A DNA stretch of 64,000 nucleotides, taken from NCBI RefSeq assembly GCF_018918005.1, contig NZ_JAHLPR010000015.1, positions 38,137 through 102,136 of the forward strand. The letters are read 5' to 3'. This stretch comes from Paenibacillus sp. MSJ-34. GTDB taxonomy: Bacteria > Bacillota > Bacilli > Paenibacillales > Paenibacillaceae. The notes under the pieces were generated by a model. The model was given only the letters and a program-made list of their open reading frames with translations. It was not told where the DNA came from and made no database searches. Below, in pieces: positions 33,604-43,169 of this stretch (its first letter is position 1; each line of letters opens with the position of its first letter). The position numbers and the translations under genes were made by a program.

Positions 33604-33636
33604 GGCGTTTGGCACCGTTTCCAAACGCCACTTTTT
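33604..33636 (+). terminator. Terminator after the DUF1259 gene
   Basis: GGCGTTTGG (33604-33612) pairs perfectly with CCAAACGCC (33621-33629), followed by ACTTTTT. Confidence 0.85.
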
Positions 33637-33733
33637 GTTTTGGCGCTAGGCTTTTACTTTGTAACGATCATGGATTCTTTGGGCCGTCCTAACCAAATGT
33701 AAGATGATATCCGAACTAGCCGATCTCAACAAC

Positions 33734-33764
33734 AAAAACGCGGCCCCGAATCCCCGGAACCGCG
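33734..33764 (-). terminator. Terminator of the tRNA-Thr transcript
   Basis: CGCGG arms (33739-33743 and 33760-33764), extended by imperfect GC pairs, followed on the minus strand by five U. It lies 18 bases past the CCA end of the tRNA. Confidence 0.7.
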
Positions 33765-33781
33765 CGTTATGATCATAATCA

Positions 33782-33856
33782 TGGTGCTGGTGAAGGGAAT
33801 TGAACCCCCGACCTACGCATTACGAGTGCGTTGCTCTACCCCTGAGCTACACCAGC
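33782..33856 (-). tRNA. tRNA-Thr (anticodon CGT)
   Basis: Read on the minus strand, the acceptor GCTGGTG pairs with CACCAGC, followed by A-CCA encoded in the DNA. The D-arm is GCTCAGGGGTAGAGC, the anticodon stem ACGCA/TGCGT encloses CTCGTAA (anticodon CGT, reading ACG), and the T-arm contains GGTTCAATTCC. It is 75 bases with the CCA end. It stands alone rather than in a tRNA cluster. Confidence 0.97.
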
Positions 33857-33954
33857 GAGTGACAGCTGAGAAATGTCACGTTTTATATTATACAACGGAT
33901 TGGTGTGGAAAAACAATATGCAATTTGATTTCATTCCGATCCAATTTGAGGAAA

Positions 33955-34632
33955 TCAATATTGCGCGTTCGATTCGCCCCCGGTTGCGATGGCAACGCCC
34001 GAGCTTGTGCCGATCCGGTTGGCCCCCGCTTCGATCATCGCGAGCACGTCCTGCCTGCTGCGGACGCCTCCGGAAGCTTTCACGCCCATATCCGGCCCGA
34101 CGGTGCGGCGCATAAGCGCAACGTCTTCAATCGTCGCCCCGCCGGTCGAAAATCCGGTCGACGTTTTCACGAAATCGGCGCCCGCCGCGACGGCTAGCTT
34201 GCATGCGCGTACCTTCTCCTCATCCGTCAATAGCGACGTTTCGATAATGACTTTGACGAGCGCTTTTCCTTTCGCCGCGGCAACGACGGCGACGATGTCC
34301 TCCTGCGCCAGATCGTCGCGCTTGCTTTTCAGCAGGCCGATATTGAGCACCATATCGACCTCTCCCGCCCCGTTTGCGATGGCGTTAGCCGTTTCGTAAG
34401 CTTTCGTTTCCGGCGTCGACGCCCCTAGCGGAAACCCGATCACAGTGCATACTTTAACGTCGGGCGTATCGTGCAATATTTCATAGGCTGTTTTCACCCA
34501 AGCCGGATTTACGCACACCGATGCGAACCGATGCTCCTTCGCCTCTTCCGCCAACTTGACGATCGCCTCCATGGCAGCGTCAGCCTTTAACAACGTATGA
34601 TCGATCATTTTTGCGAGTTCCTGCCTATCCAT
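33955..34632 (-). CDS. deoC: Deoxyribose-phosphate aldolase
   Basis: This 225-residue class I aldolase cleaves 2-deoxyribose-5-phosphate to glyceraldehyde-3-phosphate and acetaldehyde in deoxynucleoside breakdown. The Schiff-base lysine is in D-F-V-K-T-S-T-G-F (about residue 155); a second lysine in G-V-K-A-S-G-G-V-R and the D-x-V-L-N-I-G motif are intact. The ATG at 34632 follows AAGGAGGGA; the in-frame TTG at 34638 touches that site. It lies 13 bases after nupC in the same operon, so imported nucleosides feed directly into this pathway. Confidence 0.95.
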   Translation of the reverse strand: MDRQELAKMIDHTLLKADAAMEAIVKLAEEAKEHRFASVCVNPAWVKTAYEILHDTPDVKVCTVIGFPLGASTPETKAYETANAIANGAGEVDMVLNIGLLKSKRDDLAQEDIVAVVAAAKGKALVKVIIETSLLTDEEKVRACKLAVAAGADFVKTSTGFSTGGATIEDVALMRRTVGPDMGVKASGGVRSRQDVLAMIEAGANRIGTSSGVAIATGGESNAQY

Positions 34633-34645
34633 GTCCAATCCCTCC

Positions 34646-35863
34646 TTATTTTATAAACAAGCCGACAAGTGTAGCCGACAAGATGGAAGCGAGCGTGGAG
34701 CCGTATAACAGTTTCATTCCAAATTGGGCGACATGATCCCCTTGCTTATCGTTCAACGCCTTCACGGATCCGGTAATGATGCCTACCGAGCTGAAATTGG
34801 CGAAGCTGACCAGGAACACGGACACGATCCCCGCCGTCCGCTCGGATAAATTCGCTGCGATGTCTTTGAAGCTGAGCATAGCGACGAACTCGTTCGTTAC
34901 CAATTTGGTAGCCATAATCCCGCCCGCTTGAACCGTCTCGTTCCAAGGCACGCCCATCAGAAAAGCGATCGGGGCGAATAAGTATCCTAGCGCCGATTGA
35001 AACGATATTTGGAAAATGAGGTTGAATATATAATTGATCATTTCCATCAAAGCGATGAAACCGATCAGCATCGCGCTCACGATGACCGCTATCTTGAAAC
35101 CGTCCATAATGCTGTCGCTGATCATTTGAAAAAAACTGACTTTGCGGCCTCTTTCCTCTTCAACGGCAACGTCCTCTTCTTCCTCGACCGGATACGGGTT
35201 GATCAGGTTGGCGACGATCAAGGCGGAGAAAATATTAAACACAATCGCCACGACCACATATTTCGGCGCCAGCATCGTCATATACGAACCGACGATCGAG
35301 ATGCTGACCGCGCTCATGGCCGACGTGCATAAGGTGTAGAGACGCCTTCTCGATACGATATCCAGTTGGCTCTTCGTCGTCAGGAATACTTCCGATTGGC
35401 CGAGAAAAGCCGAGGAGACGGCAACGTAATTTTCGAGCTTGCCCATCCCGTTCAATTTGCTTAATATCCATCCGACATATTTGATGATTAAAGGCAATAT
35501 ACAAAAAAAGTTAAGAATTCCGATCAGTATCGATATAAAAATAATCGGCAGCAGAACATTCATGAAAAAGACCGAAGCCCCCTCGTTCTCCAGCCCGCCG
35601 AACACAAATCGGACGCCGCTGATTCCGAACTCCATCAGCTTGCTGAACAGGCCTGCGATGAACCCGATGACCGCGATGCCCGCTTCGGTATTCATAATGA
35701 GAAACGCCAATACAAGCTGTGCTGCCAACATGGCGGCAATCGGCCGTATTTTGATTCCTCTGCGGTTATGGCTAACAAGAAATCCCAAAACGAAGACAAG
35801 CAGCAATCCGGTAGCGGCAAAAAGAAATCTCATCATTCCCTCCAAATTAGCGAAATCCTTCAT
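34646..35863 (-). CDS. nupC: Concentrative nucleoside transporter (NupC family)
   Basis: A 405-residue Na+- or H+-coupled nucleoside importer. Three N-terminal helices, the Nucleos_tra2 core ([11 protein letters not shown], residues about 168-178) and the C-terminal motif N-E-F-V-A-M-L-S-F identify the CNT fold. The ATG at 35863 follows GGAGG by 9 bases. Cotranscribed with deoC, making a nucleoside uptake and deoxyribose degradation unit; a pyrimidine-nucleoside phosphorylase is not in the window. Confidence 0.93.
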   Translation of the reverse strand: MKDFANLEGMMRFLFAATGLLLVFVLGFLVSHNRRGIKIRPIAAMLAAQLVLAFLIMNTEAGIAVIGFIAGLFSKLMEFGISGVRFVFGGLENEGASVFFMNVLLPIIFISILIGILNFFCILPLIIKYVGWILSKLNGMGKLENYVAVSSAFLGQSEVFLTTKSQLDIVSRRRLYTLCTSAMSAVSISIVGSYMTMLAPKYVVVAIVFNIFSALIVANLINPYPVEEEEDVAVEEERGRKVSFFQMISDSIMDGFKIAVIVSAMLIGFIALMEMINYIFNLIFQISFQSALGYLFAPIAFLMGVPWNETVQAGGIMATKLVTNEFVAMLSFKDIAANLSERTAGIVSVFLVSFANFSSVGIITGSVKALNDKQGDHVAQFGMKLLYGSTLASILSATLVGLFIK

Positions 35864-35920
35864 CGAAGGTATCCTCCCCTAATTTGGCAAAAAATATTTA
35901 TCCGCCCTATCGCCGTATAT

Positions 35921-35947
35921 AAAAAAGAGGAGACCAAACGTCCCCTC
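35921..35947 (-). terminator. Terminator after the SLH-protein gene
   Basis: On the minus strand an eight-to-nine-base stem (35927-35935 with 35940-35947) is followed by six U. It separates the SLH gene from the nupC-deoC operon. Confidence 0.7.
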
Positions 35948-35959
35948 CTAAAGGCCATT

Positions 35960-38854
35960 CTATTTGATTTGAATATCGTACCATCCGAGCAGCTCGTCGT
36001 ACTTATTATAGAACGCGAACCTCCGGTAATCCGACTTCGGCGAGTTACTTTTTACTTTGTAGACAATCTCGCCTTGCTCCGATCTCGGCATCAATGTCGT
36101 ATACCGCTCCGGAAGCAGCTCATGAAAGTATTCGAACGGCGATGATTCATAGAAAGTATTGAGATAAGCCATATAATCGAAATCCCGAATTTTCTCGTTC
36201 AAATCGTCCTGGACGAACGTAATGACAGACTGGTCTCCCGATTGCCCGACAATGATCCCGCTTTGAATGTCGTCTAGTTGCGCGATTTCGCGACTGTCGT
36301 ATACCTTTTTCACTTTCTCGCTTTCTTGTCCGTCGCGAACGACGGTAACATAGATCGTTCCCGTTTCGGGCAGTGCAATGCTCTTATCCAGAAATACGGA
36401 GGCCCGCTGGGAATTATCCGAAACGCCGCTGCCAAGAAGCGTTCCATCTTCGGAATAAACGTTAACGGTATTCTTGATTCCGGCGTCGTACGCGGTAATC
36501 AATCCTTTCTGGGCGGTCACTCGAATATCTTTATCGTTAAAGATGCCTTCGTCCCCATCGATCCTTTTCACGCGCAAAACATACGACGGATCTTTGCTGC
36601 CAGGACGGTCGAGGAAAATATCCAAACCCAATCCCGGCTTCAGATCGACGCTCATCGGGGTGCCGCCGGTCATCGTGCCCGAAGCGATTCTCTCCGTCGG
36701 ATAACCTCCGATAATGCTGTATCGGATGCTAATTGCTCCTTGTTTCGGCGATGCGGTCCATGTAAACGAAGTAATGTCGTTTGGAATATATACGCCGTAA
36801 TCGCGGACGTTGTCATCGAAACCGAAGCCGATCGTTTTCGCGCTGTTTTGGTCTTTGCCATACTGTTTCAACGTCAACGGCTGGCCGTCTACTTCCACAA
36901 CCAAGTCTCTCAGCGAGAACGCCATCTCCGGCTCTTTGCCGATTTTGTACGTAATCAGATCCGACTGGGCGACGGTTTTGTGGCTTGCGACGTCTTCCAG
37001 TTCAATTCTGAATTGGTATGTGCCTGCTTCGCCGTTCACATAAACCGAATAGACTACATCGGTCACTCCGTGATGGTCGCCCCATGCGGAAATATCCGTT
37101 CCTTCCTGCGGCCCGAATCCTGTTCGAACGATATCGCTCCAGCGGGAAGCTTCCTTGTCGTACGCGAATAATTGCATCGTTCCTCCCGAGGACGAAGCGA
37201 CTTTAATCGGCTTTACGCGCACCTTGCCCGCGTACGGTCTCCCCGCATCTGTGACCGTTTGCAGCTTATATTGCAGATAGGCGGCATCGTTAAAACGGGC
37301 TTCGTCTTCCACGATGCTGCCGCTTTCCTCGATCAACACGTATTCGGCATTCGTGGCGAGGAGTTCGTCGGCTTCCTCTTTCTGCATATTCGTTCCTGGC
37401 AGAACCTTCAGCTTATATTCGTTTGCCGAATCTTTCGAACCTCCTCCGTTCGATCCGCCGTTATTCGCGCCGCCGCTCGAACCGCCGGACGAACCCGGCT
37501 CCGAGGAAGACTCCGGCACCGGAAGGCGCACACCGTCCTTTTGCGGGCCTTCCAGTTTGCCCGGCTTGATCGCAAATTGCGAACCTTGCGATCCGTCGTT
37601 TAATGTAGCGGACTGAACTTTCCCCGTTCCCGATACATTCATGACCGCATGCAGAACCAATTCCGCGATGACCGCTTCTTTTCCTACTTGGAGCGATCCC
37701 TTTCCGCCGCGCTCCGTCACTTGAAGCTTCGCGATCGATCCCTTTGGCATATCGACCGAAATTTGAGCAGCGGACAGACTCACTTCCTCGAACTGTCCGA
37801 TGAACGTCACTTTCGACCCGGCCGGCAATCGTTCCGCCAGCTCGACGTTTGTGAAACCCGCTCCCGTTAACGCGTCTTCTTGAAGTTTCGCCGGCGTTAG
37901 CACGATCGTATGCCCCACTTCCGTCGAACCTTCCGCGACAACGCGTACGGCACCCGCTTTTTTCTCAACAATCAACTGTACGATCGTCGCATCTTTCAAA
38001 TGAACGGAATTTTCTCCGCCGCCTTGGACGATCGTCTTACCTTGAACTTGCACGTTATTCAAGTAAACCTCTCCGGCGCCTACTCCTTCGGAAATAAGCA
38101 GATCTCCGGAAATCGTCATATTTTTCAACGTCGTATCCGCTGCGTTAATAACGGCATTTCCTTGAACGGTCTCGCTGCCTTCCTCCGGGCCGTATGTTCC
38201 GCTCTTATCGTATGTACGGACAGCCGGCTTCTTCGCTTGAAACGCATTGTCGATCGCCACGATCGCTTCGGCGCGGGTGATGCTACGCTTCGGCCCGAAC
38301 GTGCCGTTCTCATAGCCTTTCATGGAACCGCGGGCAAGAACGGCCGCGACGGACGATTTGCTCCACGGCGCCAATTGGCCGGCATCTTTCATTGAAGCAA
38401 GAACATCCTCCGTTCCATCGTTCCGCGCATCAATCAATTTGGCCAGAATGACGGCCGCTTCTTCGCGGGTGATCGTTTGATCCGGTCGAAACGTAAGATC
38501 GGCATATCCTTGGATATATCCCGCCTGCAGCGCTTTGCCGATTTCGTCATGCTCCCACCCTGCCGCAAGCACATCCGTAAACTCGATATCCGTCCGGTCC
38601 GTAAACTGAAACGCCCGGTTGACGAAAGCGACAAATTCAACCCGGCTGACGCTTTCGTTCGGCCGATAGGAACCTTCGCCATCGCCGCGCAAATCGCCGC
38701 GCCCGATCCATTCTTTCATCGTTGTCTCGGCCCAATGTCCTTCCAGGTCCGATGCGGCGCCGCTTGCGGCAGCTATATTCGCCGCTCCGAGCAGCAAACA
38801 AACGCTTAGCAACAGCGCCATCCATCTCTTCGTACGTTTTTTTGATCCGGCCAT
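35960..38854 (-). CDS. Large S-layer-homology (SLH) surface protein
   Basis: A 964-residue exported protein. A basic signal peptide (L-L-L-S-V-C-L-L-L-G-A-A, cleavage near A-A-A-S) precedes three SLH domains (about residues 38-95, 96-155 and 157-210), each with the G-Y/D...F-x-P-x-x-x-I-T-R-x-E-A pattern; they bind pyruvylated cell-wall polymer. A beta-rich region (residues 215-450) follows, then a Ser/Gly/Asn-rich linker (about 465-500) and a C-terminal half with repeated beta domains, no recognised enzyme signature. GAGGAGG precedes the ATG. It is monocistronic with its own terminator. The C-terminal function is unknown. Confidence 0.88.
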   Translation of the reverse strand: MAGSKKRTKRWMALLLSVCLLLGAANIAAASGAASDLEGHWAETTMKEWIGRGDLRGDGEGSYRPNESVSRVEFVAFVNRAFQFTDRTDIEFTDVLAAGWEHDEIGKALQAGYIQGYADLTFRPDQTITREEAAVILAKLIDARNDGTEDVLASMKDAGQLAPWSKSSVAAVLARGSMKGYENGTFGPKRSITRAEAIVAIDNAFQAKKPAVRTYDKSGTYGPEEGSETVQGNAVINAADTTLKNMTISGDLLISEGVGAGEVYLNNVQVQGKTIVQGGGENSVHLKDATIVQLIVEKKAGAVRVVAEGSTEVGHTIVLTPAKLQEDALTGAGFTNVELAERLPAGSKVTFIGQFEEVSLSAAQISVDMPKGSIAKLQVTERGGKGSLQVGKEAVIAELVLHAVMNVSGTGKVQSATLNDGSQGSQFAIKPGKLEGPQKDGVRLPVPESSSEPGSSGGSSGGANNGGSNGGGSKDSANEYKLKVLPGTNMQKEEADELLATNAEYVLIEESGSIVEDEARFNDAAYLQYKLQTVTDAGRPYAGKVRVKPIKVASSSGGTMQLFAYDKEASRWSDIVRTGFGPQEGTDISAWGDHHGVTDVVYSVYVNGEAGTYQFRIELEDVASHKTVAQSDLITYKIGKEPEMAFSLRDLVVEVDGQPLTLKQYGKDQNSAKTIGFGFDDNVRDYGVYIPNDITSFTWTASPKQGAISIRYSIIGGYPTERIASGTMTGGTPMSVDLKPGLGLDIFLDRPGSKDPSYVLRVKRIDGDEGIFNDKDIRVTAQKGLITAYDAGIKNTVNVYSEDGTLLGSGVSDNSQRASVFLDKSIALPETGTIYVTVVRDGQESEKVKKVYDSREIAQLDDIQSGIIVGQSGDQSVITFVQDDLNEKIRDFDYMAYLNTFYESSPFEYFHELLPERYTTLMPRSEQGEIVYKVKSNSPKSDYRRFAFYNKYDELLGWYDIQIK

Positions 38855-38969
38855 TTTCGTTATTCCTCCTCACTGTGGTTAAAGGCCTAGTTCGAATTTA
38901 CCAACACGAACCAAATGATTACATTCTACAAAATCCGGCATTATCCTCCCCTAACCTCCAAATAAAACA

Positions 38970-39015
38970 TAAAAATCGCCTTTCTTCGGAGCCGTAAAGC
39001 CCGGGAAAAGGCGAT
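38970..39015 (-). terminator. Terminator after the ABC-2 permease gene
   Basis: ATCGCCTTT (38975-38983) pairs with AAAGGCGAT (39007-39015); on the minus strand the stem is followed by UUUUU. Confidence 0.75.
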
Positions 39016-39021
39016 GTCAAT

Positions 39022-40005
39022 TCAAGTTTGATGAATGGTTGCCGCCACGTCGCGCTTCGTAAATAAAAGCCACGATACGATATGGAAGACGGCAAAATAG
39101 GCGATAAGCATCATAACGGAGAACTGCAGCGTCATCTCGGGACGAATCGGCGTGCCTCCGGTCAAATATGGGCTCAGATCGATATTGGCGAACAGCACAT
39201 ATTTCACCCACTCGTATTGCCTGAATATCATAACGAGGGTGTTGCCCACGAGCATGAAGAACAGCGAGAACGCAATCGCCATGGCCGAACTGCGGAACGC
39301 CGCCGAAATCATGAAGGCAAAGGTGACGTACATAATCAACTGCACGGCATTCAGCCCGTATTTCTGCAGTACGGAAATGATCATCGACTGTTCGTGCACC
39401 GCTCCGTCCGCGCCGACATACAGAGCGGGATAGGAGACGGAGCCGAATCCTTCCGCCAATCCTCCGAACAGAACTGACGCGGCGAACGTCAGTACGAGCA
39501 GGAACAGGGCAAACATCAGCGTCGATATATATTTGCTGAGCAATATTTTTCCTCGTGACGCGGGCCGGACAAGGAGCAGCTTCACCGTCCCCCACGTGAA
39601 CTCGGCCGCGACCATATCCGCCGCGACGATGACCGTTAACATCGTCACCAGCAATATCATAAAGGTCGAAGCGCCGACAATGTCCCATAGCGTCTGCTCG
39701 TTCGGATTAATGTCATGCTCCAAAGCGTATTCTTTCGTCTTGATCGCGTCTTCGATCTCTTTGCGTTCTTCCGGCAAGGCGTCGTCAGGCATCTTGGCCA
39801 AATACGCCTTGTTATTCTGAAGGGATTGCTCCACCTGCTGCCGCCAATTCGTCTGGTCGGTATGAATGTCGTTCCATTTGATCAGCCCGGTCATTAAGCC
39901 GAGCGCGCCGAGCAGCAGCAAGACCATGATCCATGTCCGCAATCGGCGGAATATTTTCATATTTTCATTTTGTACGAGCGCCCCTAAACTAGACAATTTG
40001 CTCAC
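39022..40005 (-). CDS. ABC-2 type transporter permease
   Basis: This 327-residue membrane subunit has an N-terminal helix (about 25-45), an extracytoplasmic segment, and five further helices in the second half, with the W-G-T-V-K-L-L-L-V-R-P-A-S-R-G loop common to ABC-2 exporters such as bacitracin/lantibiotic immunity transporters. Its start overlaps the 3' end of the ATPase gene: GTG at 40005, or TTG at 39996 if GGGAG is the ribosome site. The pair forms a two-gene exporter operon. The exported compound is unknown. Confidence 0.85.
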   Translation of the reverse strand: MSKLSSLGALVQNENMKIFRRLRTWIMVLLLLGALGLMTGLIKWNDIHTDQTNWRQQVEQSLQNNKAYLAKMPDDALPEERKEIEDAIKTKEYALEHDINPNEQTLWDIVGASTFMILLVTMLTVIVAADMVAAEFTWGTVKLLLVRPASRGKILLSKYISTLMFALFLLVLTFAASVLFGGLAEGFGSVSYPALYVGADGAVHEQSMIISVLQKYGLNAVQLIMYVTFAFMISAAFRSSAMAIAFSLFFMLVGNTLVMIFRQYEWVKYVLFANIDLSPYLTGGTPIRPEMTLQFSVMMLIAYFAVFHIVSWLLFTKRDVAATIHQT

Positions 40006-40912
40006 TCCCTGTCATTTCGAGGAATTGGTCCTCCAGCGATTTCGATGCGGAACGGATGCCGTAAATTTTGCTCCCGGCATGCACCAGCATTTCGGTAATA
40101 ACCGCAATTTGCTCCCGATCGGCGAGCAATTCGATCTCCCCTTCGCGAACGGCGACATCCGTTACGCTCAGGACGGATTCCAACGTTTCCTTCGCGCGAA
40201 GCGGATCGTCCGTTTCAATCGTCACTCTGCGCTGCTCCACCGTTTTCGCATCATGCAGCGACTGCACGTCGATCAATTTGCCGTTTTGAATAATCGCCAC
40301 CCGGTCGCACATCAATTCCATCTCGGACAATAAATGAGAGGAGACGACAATGGCAATCCCCTCTTCCCTCGCCAAACGGCGCAAATAGTCCCGCAGTTCG
40401 CGAATGCCGGCCGGGTCGAGCCCGTTCGTCGGTTCGTCGAGAATGAGAACGGAAGGCTTGTGCAAGATCGCCTGCGCAACGCCGAGCCGCTGCCGCATGC
40501 CGAGCGAATATTTTTTCACCTTTTCATGAATCCGGTTCTTCAAACCGACCAGTTCGACCACTTCTTGAATTCTTTGTTTCGTTACGCCGGAATGCATGCG
40601 CGCATAGTGCACCAAGTTTTGGTACCCTGTCAAAAATTTATACATTTCCGGATTTTCAACGATCGCGCCTACATGACGCATCGCGTTCTCGAATTCCTTC
40701 TTGACGGGAATGCCTTGCACATAGACCTCTCCGTCGCTCATCCCTATCAATCCAACGATCATGCGAATCGTCGTCGTCTTCCCGGCCCCGTTCGGTCCGA
40801 GAAACCCGAACACTTCCCCTCTGGGCACATCGAACGACAAATGATCCACAATCGTGCGTCTGCCGATCTTTTTCGTTACGTTGCGTAGCTGCAAAACAGC
40901 CGTCTCGTTCAT
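39989..40912 (-). CDS. ABC transporter ATP-binding protein (BcrA/DrrA-like)
   Basis: A 307-residue ATPase with Walker A G-P-N-G-A-G-K-T-T (about residues 37-45), signature Y-S-L-G-M-R-Q-R, Walker B V-L-I-L-D-E-P and the switch histidine in S-S-H-L-L-S-E. The C-terminal about 90-residue extension is typical of BcrA-type exporters of peptide antibiotics. The ATG at 40912 follows GGAGGGA; the GTG at 40927 overlaps that site. Cotranscribed with the overlapping permease gene. No two-component regulator is adjacent. Confidence 0.9.
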   Translation of the reverse strand: MNETAVLQLRNVTKKIGRRTIVDHLSFDVPRGEVFGFLGPNGAGKTTTIRMIVGLIGMSDGEVYVQGIPVKKEFENAMRHVGAIVENPEMYKFLTGYQNLVHYARMHSGVTKQRIQEVVELVGLKNRIHEKVKKYSLGMRQRLGVAQAILHKPSVLILDEPTNGLDPAGIRELRDYLRRLAREEGIAIVVSSHLLSEMELMCDRVAIIQNGKLIDVQSLHDAKTVEQRRVTIETDDPLRAKETLESVLSVTDVAVREGEIELLADREQIAVITEMLVHAGSKIYGIRSASKSLEDQFLEMTGSEQIV

Positions 40913-41120
40913 GTCCGTTCCCTCCACAAGTCTTTCTTACTTGCATTATTATAACTGGGGGGCGGAACTGCTCATACCGGCTCCGGGCCTGAACCCGGCT
41001 GGACTTTGGTTGAAACATTTGCCGGACTTAAGTCGAGGGAAGCGGTTATGTTCTACTCCGATTTTCCATATATTGAATGAGATAGCGATGGATGCTTCCA
41101 CGCTCCGGGAGGGATGAACG

Positions 41121-42053
41121 ATGGCTATAAAACCGCCTATGCTGCAGCCGGGAGACACGATCGGAATCGTTACGCTGGGCAGTCCGCTCGATCCCGGCGT
41201 GATCGACGCCAGAATCGAAACGGTAAGACAAATGGGGTTCAAAGTCGTATTGGGCCGGTATGTTTACGCGCAGAACGGATTTTTGGCAGGGACGGACGAA
41301 CAGCGGGCGGGGGACTTGATGGACATGTTCCGCAATCCGGAGGTGAAGCTGATCTTGCCGTCGCGGGGCGGGGTCGGAGTCGCCGGCATTCTGCCTTATC
41401 TCGATTTCCGGGTCATCCGCCGCAATCCGAAAATTGTGACGGGATACAGCGATATTACCGTTCTATTGAACGTGCTGCACCAGTACGCGGATCTTGTCAC
41501 CTTTCAAAGCTTGCTGCTGATCGACTTTCGCTTCGGAACGCCGGCATACAATTTCGATCAGTTCTTCGCGGCGACATCCACTCTGGACGCCCCGCGAAGA
41601 ATTGAGAATCCGCCCGGCATGCCGCTGATCGGCCGGGTTCCGGGCCATGCCGCGGGCCCGTTGGTCGGGGGAAATCTGACTTCCTTTGTCGATACGCTCG
41701 GCACTCCTTACGAAATCGACGTGAGGGGCAAAATATTGCTGCTCGAAGAGACGCATGAACCGGTCAACACCGTCTACCGTTATATGAATCATTTGAAATT
41801 GGCGGGGAAATTCGCCGATTGCATCGGCGTTATTATGGGAGAATGCACCGGCTGCCAAGACGCTTACGGCAAATCGTACGACGATTTGATCGACGATTTT
41901 CTGGTCCCTCTCGGGAAGCCGCTGCTGACGAATCTGGCGACGGCGCACGGCCTTTATAAAGCCGCGCTCCCGATCGGGGCGGTGGTGGACATGAATGCGG
42001 AATTCAATACATTGACCGTCATGGAACCGACCGTAAGCGCGCCCGTTCCGTAA
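41121..42053 (+). CDS. S66-family LD-carboxypeptidase
   Basis: A 310-residue serine peptidase of the S66 (LdcA/MccF) family. Nucleophile S110 lies in V-T-G-Y-S-D-I-T; the glutamate is in L-L-E-E-T-H-E and the histidine in L-A-T-A-H-G-L-Y-K, completing the Ser-Glu-His triad. LdcA removes the terminal D-Ala from muropeptide tetrapeptides in cell-wall recycling; MccF branches cleave microcin C or related compounds. Context does not decide between them. GGGAGGG precedes the ATG. Promoter elements were not resolved in the 200-base divergent gap with the exporter operon. Confidence 0.88.
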   Translation: MAIKPPMLQPGDTIGIVTLGSPLDPGVIDARIETVRQMGFKVVLGRYVYAQNGFLAGTDEQRAGDLMDMFRNPEVKLILPSRGGVGVAGILPYLDFRVIRRNPKIVTGYSDITVLLNVLHQYADLVTFQSLLLIDFRFGTPAYNFDQFFAATSTLDAPRRIENPPGMPLIGRVPGHAAGPLVGGNLTSFVDTLGTPYEIDVRGKILLLEETHEPVNTVYRYMNHLKLAGKFADCIGVIMGECTGCQDAYGKSYDDLIDDFLVPLGKPLLTNLATAHGLYKAALPIGAVVDMNAEFNTLTVMEPTVSAPVP

Positions 42054-42056
42054 TAT

Positions 42057-43112
42057 TTACGCTTCATTATTAAAAAAGACTTTATAATAGTACATGTTCC
42101 GCTCCTCGTCGTAGCCTCTTTCCAAATAATCGAAGCTTTCGCTCTTTAGTTTGATTTCAATATCCGTATCCAATTTTATATCGTTCTTGAACTCCCGTTT
42201 CACCCGTTTCAACGCCGTATGCGAGATAGGGAACTCCGTTACCGCGGGCAGTTCGTTCATTTCCTCGTACGATTCTTTATACGTTTTGAAAATGTTAATG
42301 TATTCAGGGTCCCGAATCACCTCCTCGGCGAACGATTCTTCCTCGAACTGCTCGTTTTGCGCAAAATATTGAACCGTTTGGTTTAGAAACATGAGTTTAT
42401 CTTTCTTCTCGAATTGATCCGTCGCCGGGACGATGACGTCGTCGTAAAAATCGGCGCACATCCGAACGTAGGCGTCGGTCATGAAGCTTTCGTCTTTCAA
42501 TATTTCAATTTTTAGAAAATCGTCCTTCCAATAGGCAGCCTCATTCCCTTTGTTTAACGGATCGACGATGCCGACGGCGAATCCGCCCGCCGCGTTATAG
42601 TTCAGGATCAGGCATCCTTTGTCCAATTTGCGGATGTTGATTCCTTCATCGCACCGGACATCCAAAGCCGAATCCGCCGTTTCTTCCACTTTGAGGTACA
42701 TATCTTTATTTTCCGATTTAAACAGACCGATGGCGTCGACTTCAAAATTGTCGTATATCATATTGTTGAAATGGACGACGTAAAATTCGCCCGGCTTAAT
42801 TTGCGGATGCGCCTGCTGTTCGTACAGATGTTTCAGCAAATGAACCGACTGCTCGTAAAACGCCGTATTGTCTTTAAAGATCGTATTGGCGTACGTATAC
42901 ACTTCGTTCAATTGAAGATCGGCCTCATGATGAAAGCGGTAGAACGTATCGAATTTAAACGCGGATAAAAAATATTTCAGCAGCGCCGCCTTCAAATCGT
43001 CGCCATCGATGTCGCAAACCTCGTTGGAAACGACCATGCCTTCGTCTTTCAGCTTGTTTCCTACTTTATGAATCACAATATTCTGAATCTCGATGTTGGA
43101 TAAATCGATCAC
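42057..43112 (-). CDS. Nucleoid-associated protein (NdpA/YejK-like)
   Basis: This 351-residue protein fits the NdpA family: N-terminal I-E-I-Q-N-I-V-I-H-K-V-G-N-K, central F-N-N-M-I-Y-D-N-F-E-V-D-A-I-G-L-F-K and a C-terminal acidic/basic region. E. coli YejK associates with the nucleoid; in Bacillota the role is unknown. The GTG at 43112 has AAGGAG 8 bases upstream. Its stop is only 3 bases from the convergent S66 peptidase stop. It is 57 bases downstream of hprK and may be cotranscribed with it. Confidence 0.8.
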   Translation of the reverse strand: MIDLSNIEIQNIVIHKVGNKLKDEGMVVSNEVCDIDGDDLKAALLKYFLSAFKFDTFYRFHHEADLQLNEVYTYANTIFKDNTAFYEQSVHLLKHLYEQQAHPQIKPGEFYVVHFNNMIYDNFEVDAIGLFKSENKDMYLKVEETADSALDVRCDEGINIRKLDKGCLILNYNAAGGFAVGIVDPLNKGNEAAYWKDDFLKIEILKDESFMTDAYVRMCADFYDDVIVPATDQFEKKDKLMFLNQTVQYFAQNEQFEEESFAEEVIRDPEYINIFKTYKESYEEMNELPAVTEFPISHTALKRVKREFKNDIKLDTDIEIKLKSESFDYLERGYDEERNMYYYKVFFNNEA

Positions 43113-43169
43113 TTGATGTGCTCCTTCTCTCGCAAATATGATAGGTTTCTTACGTTGATCGGCAACTGC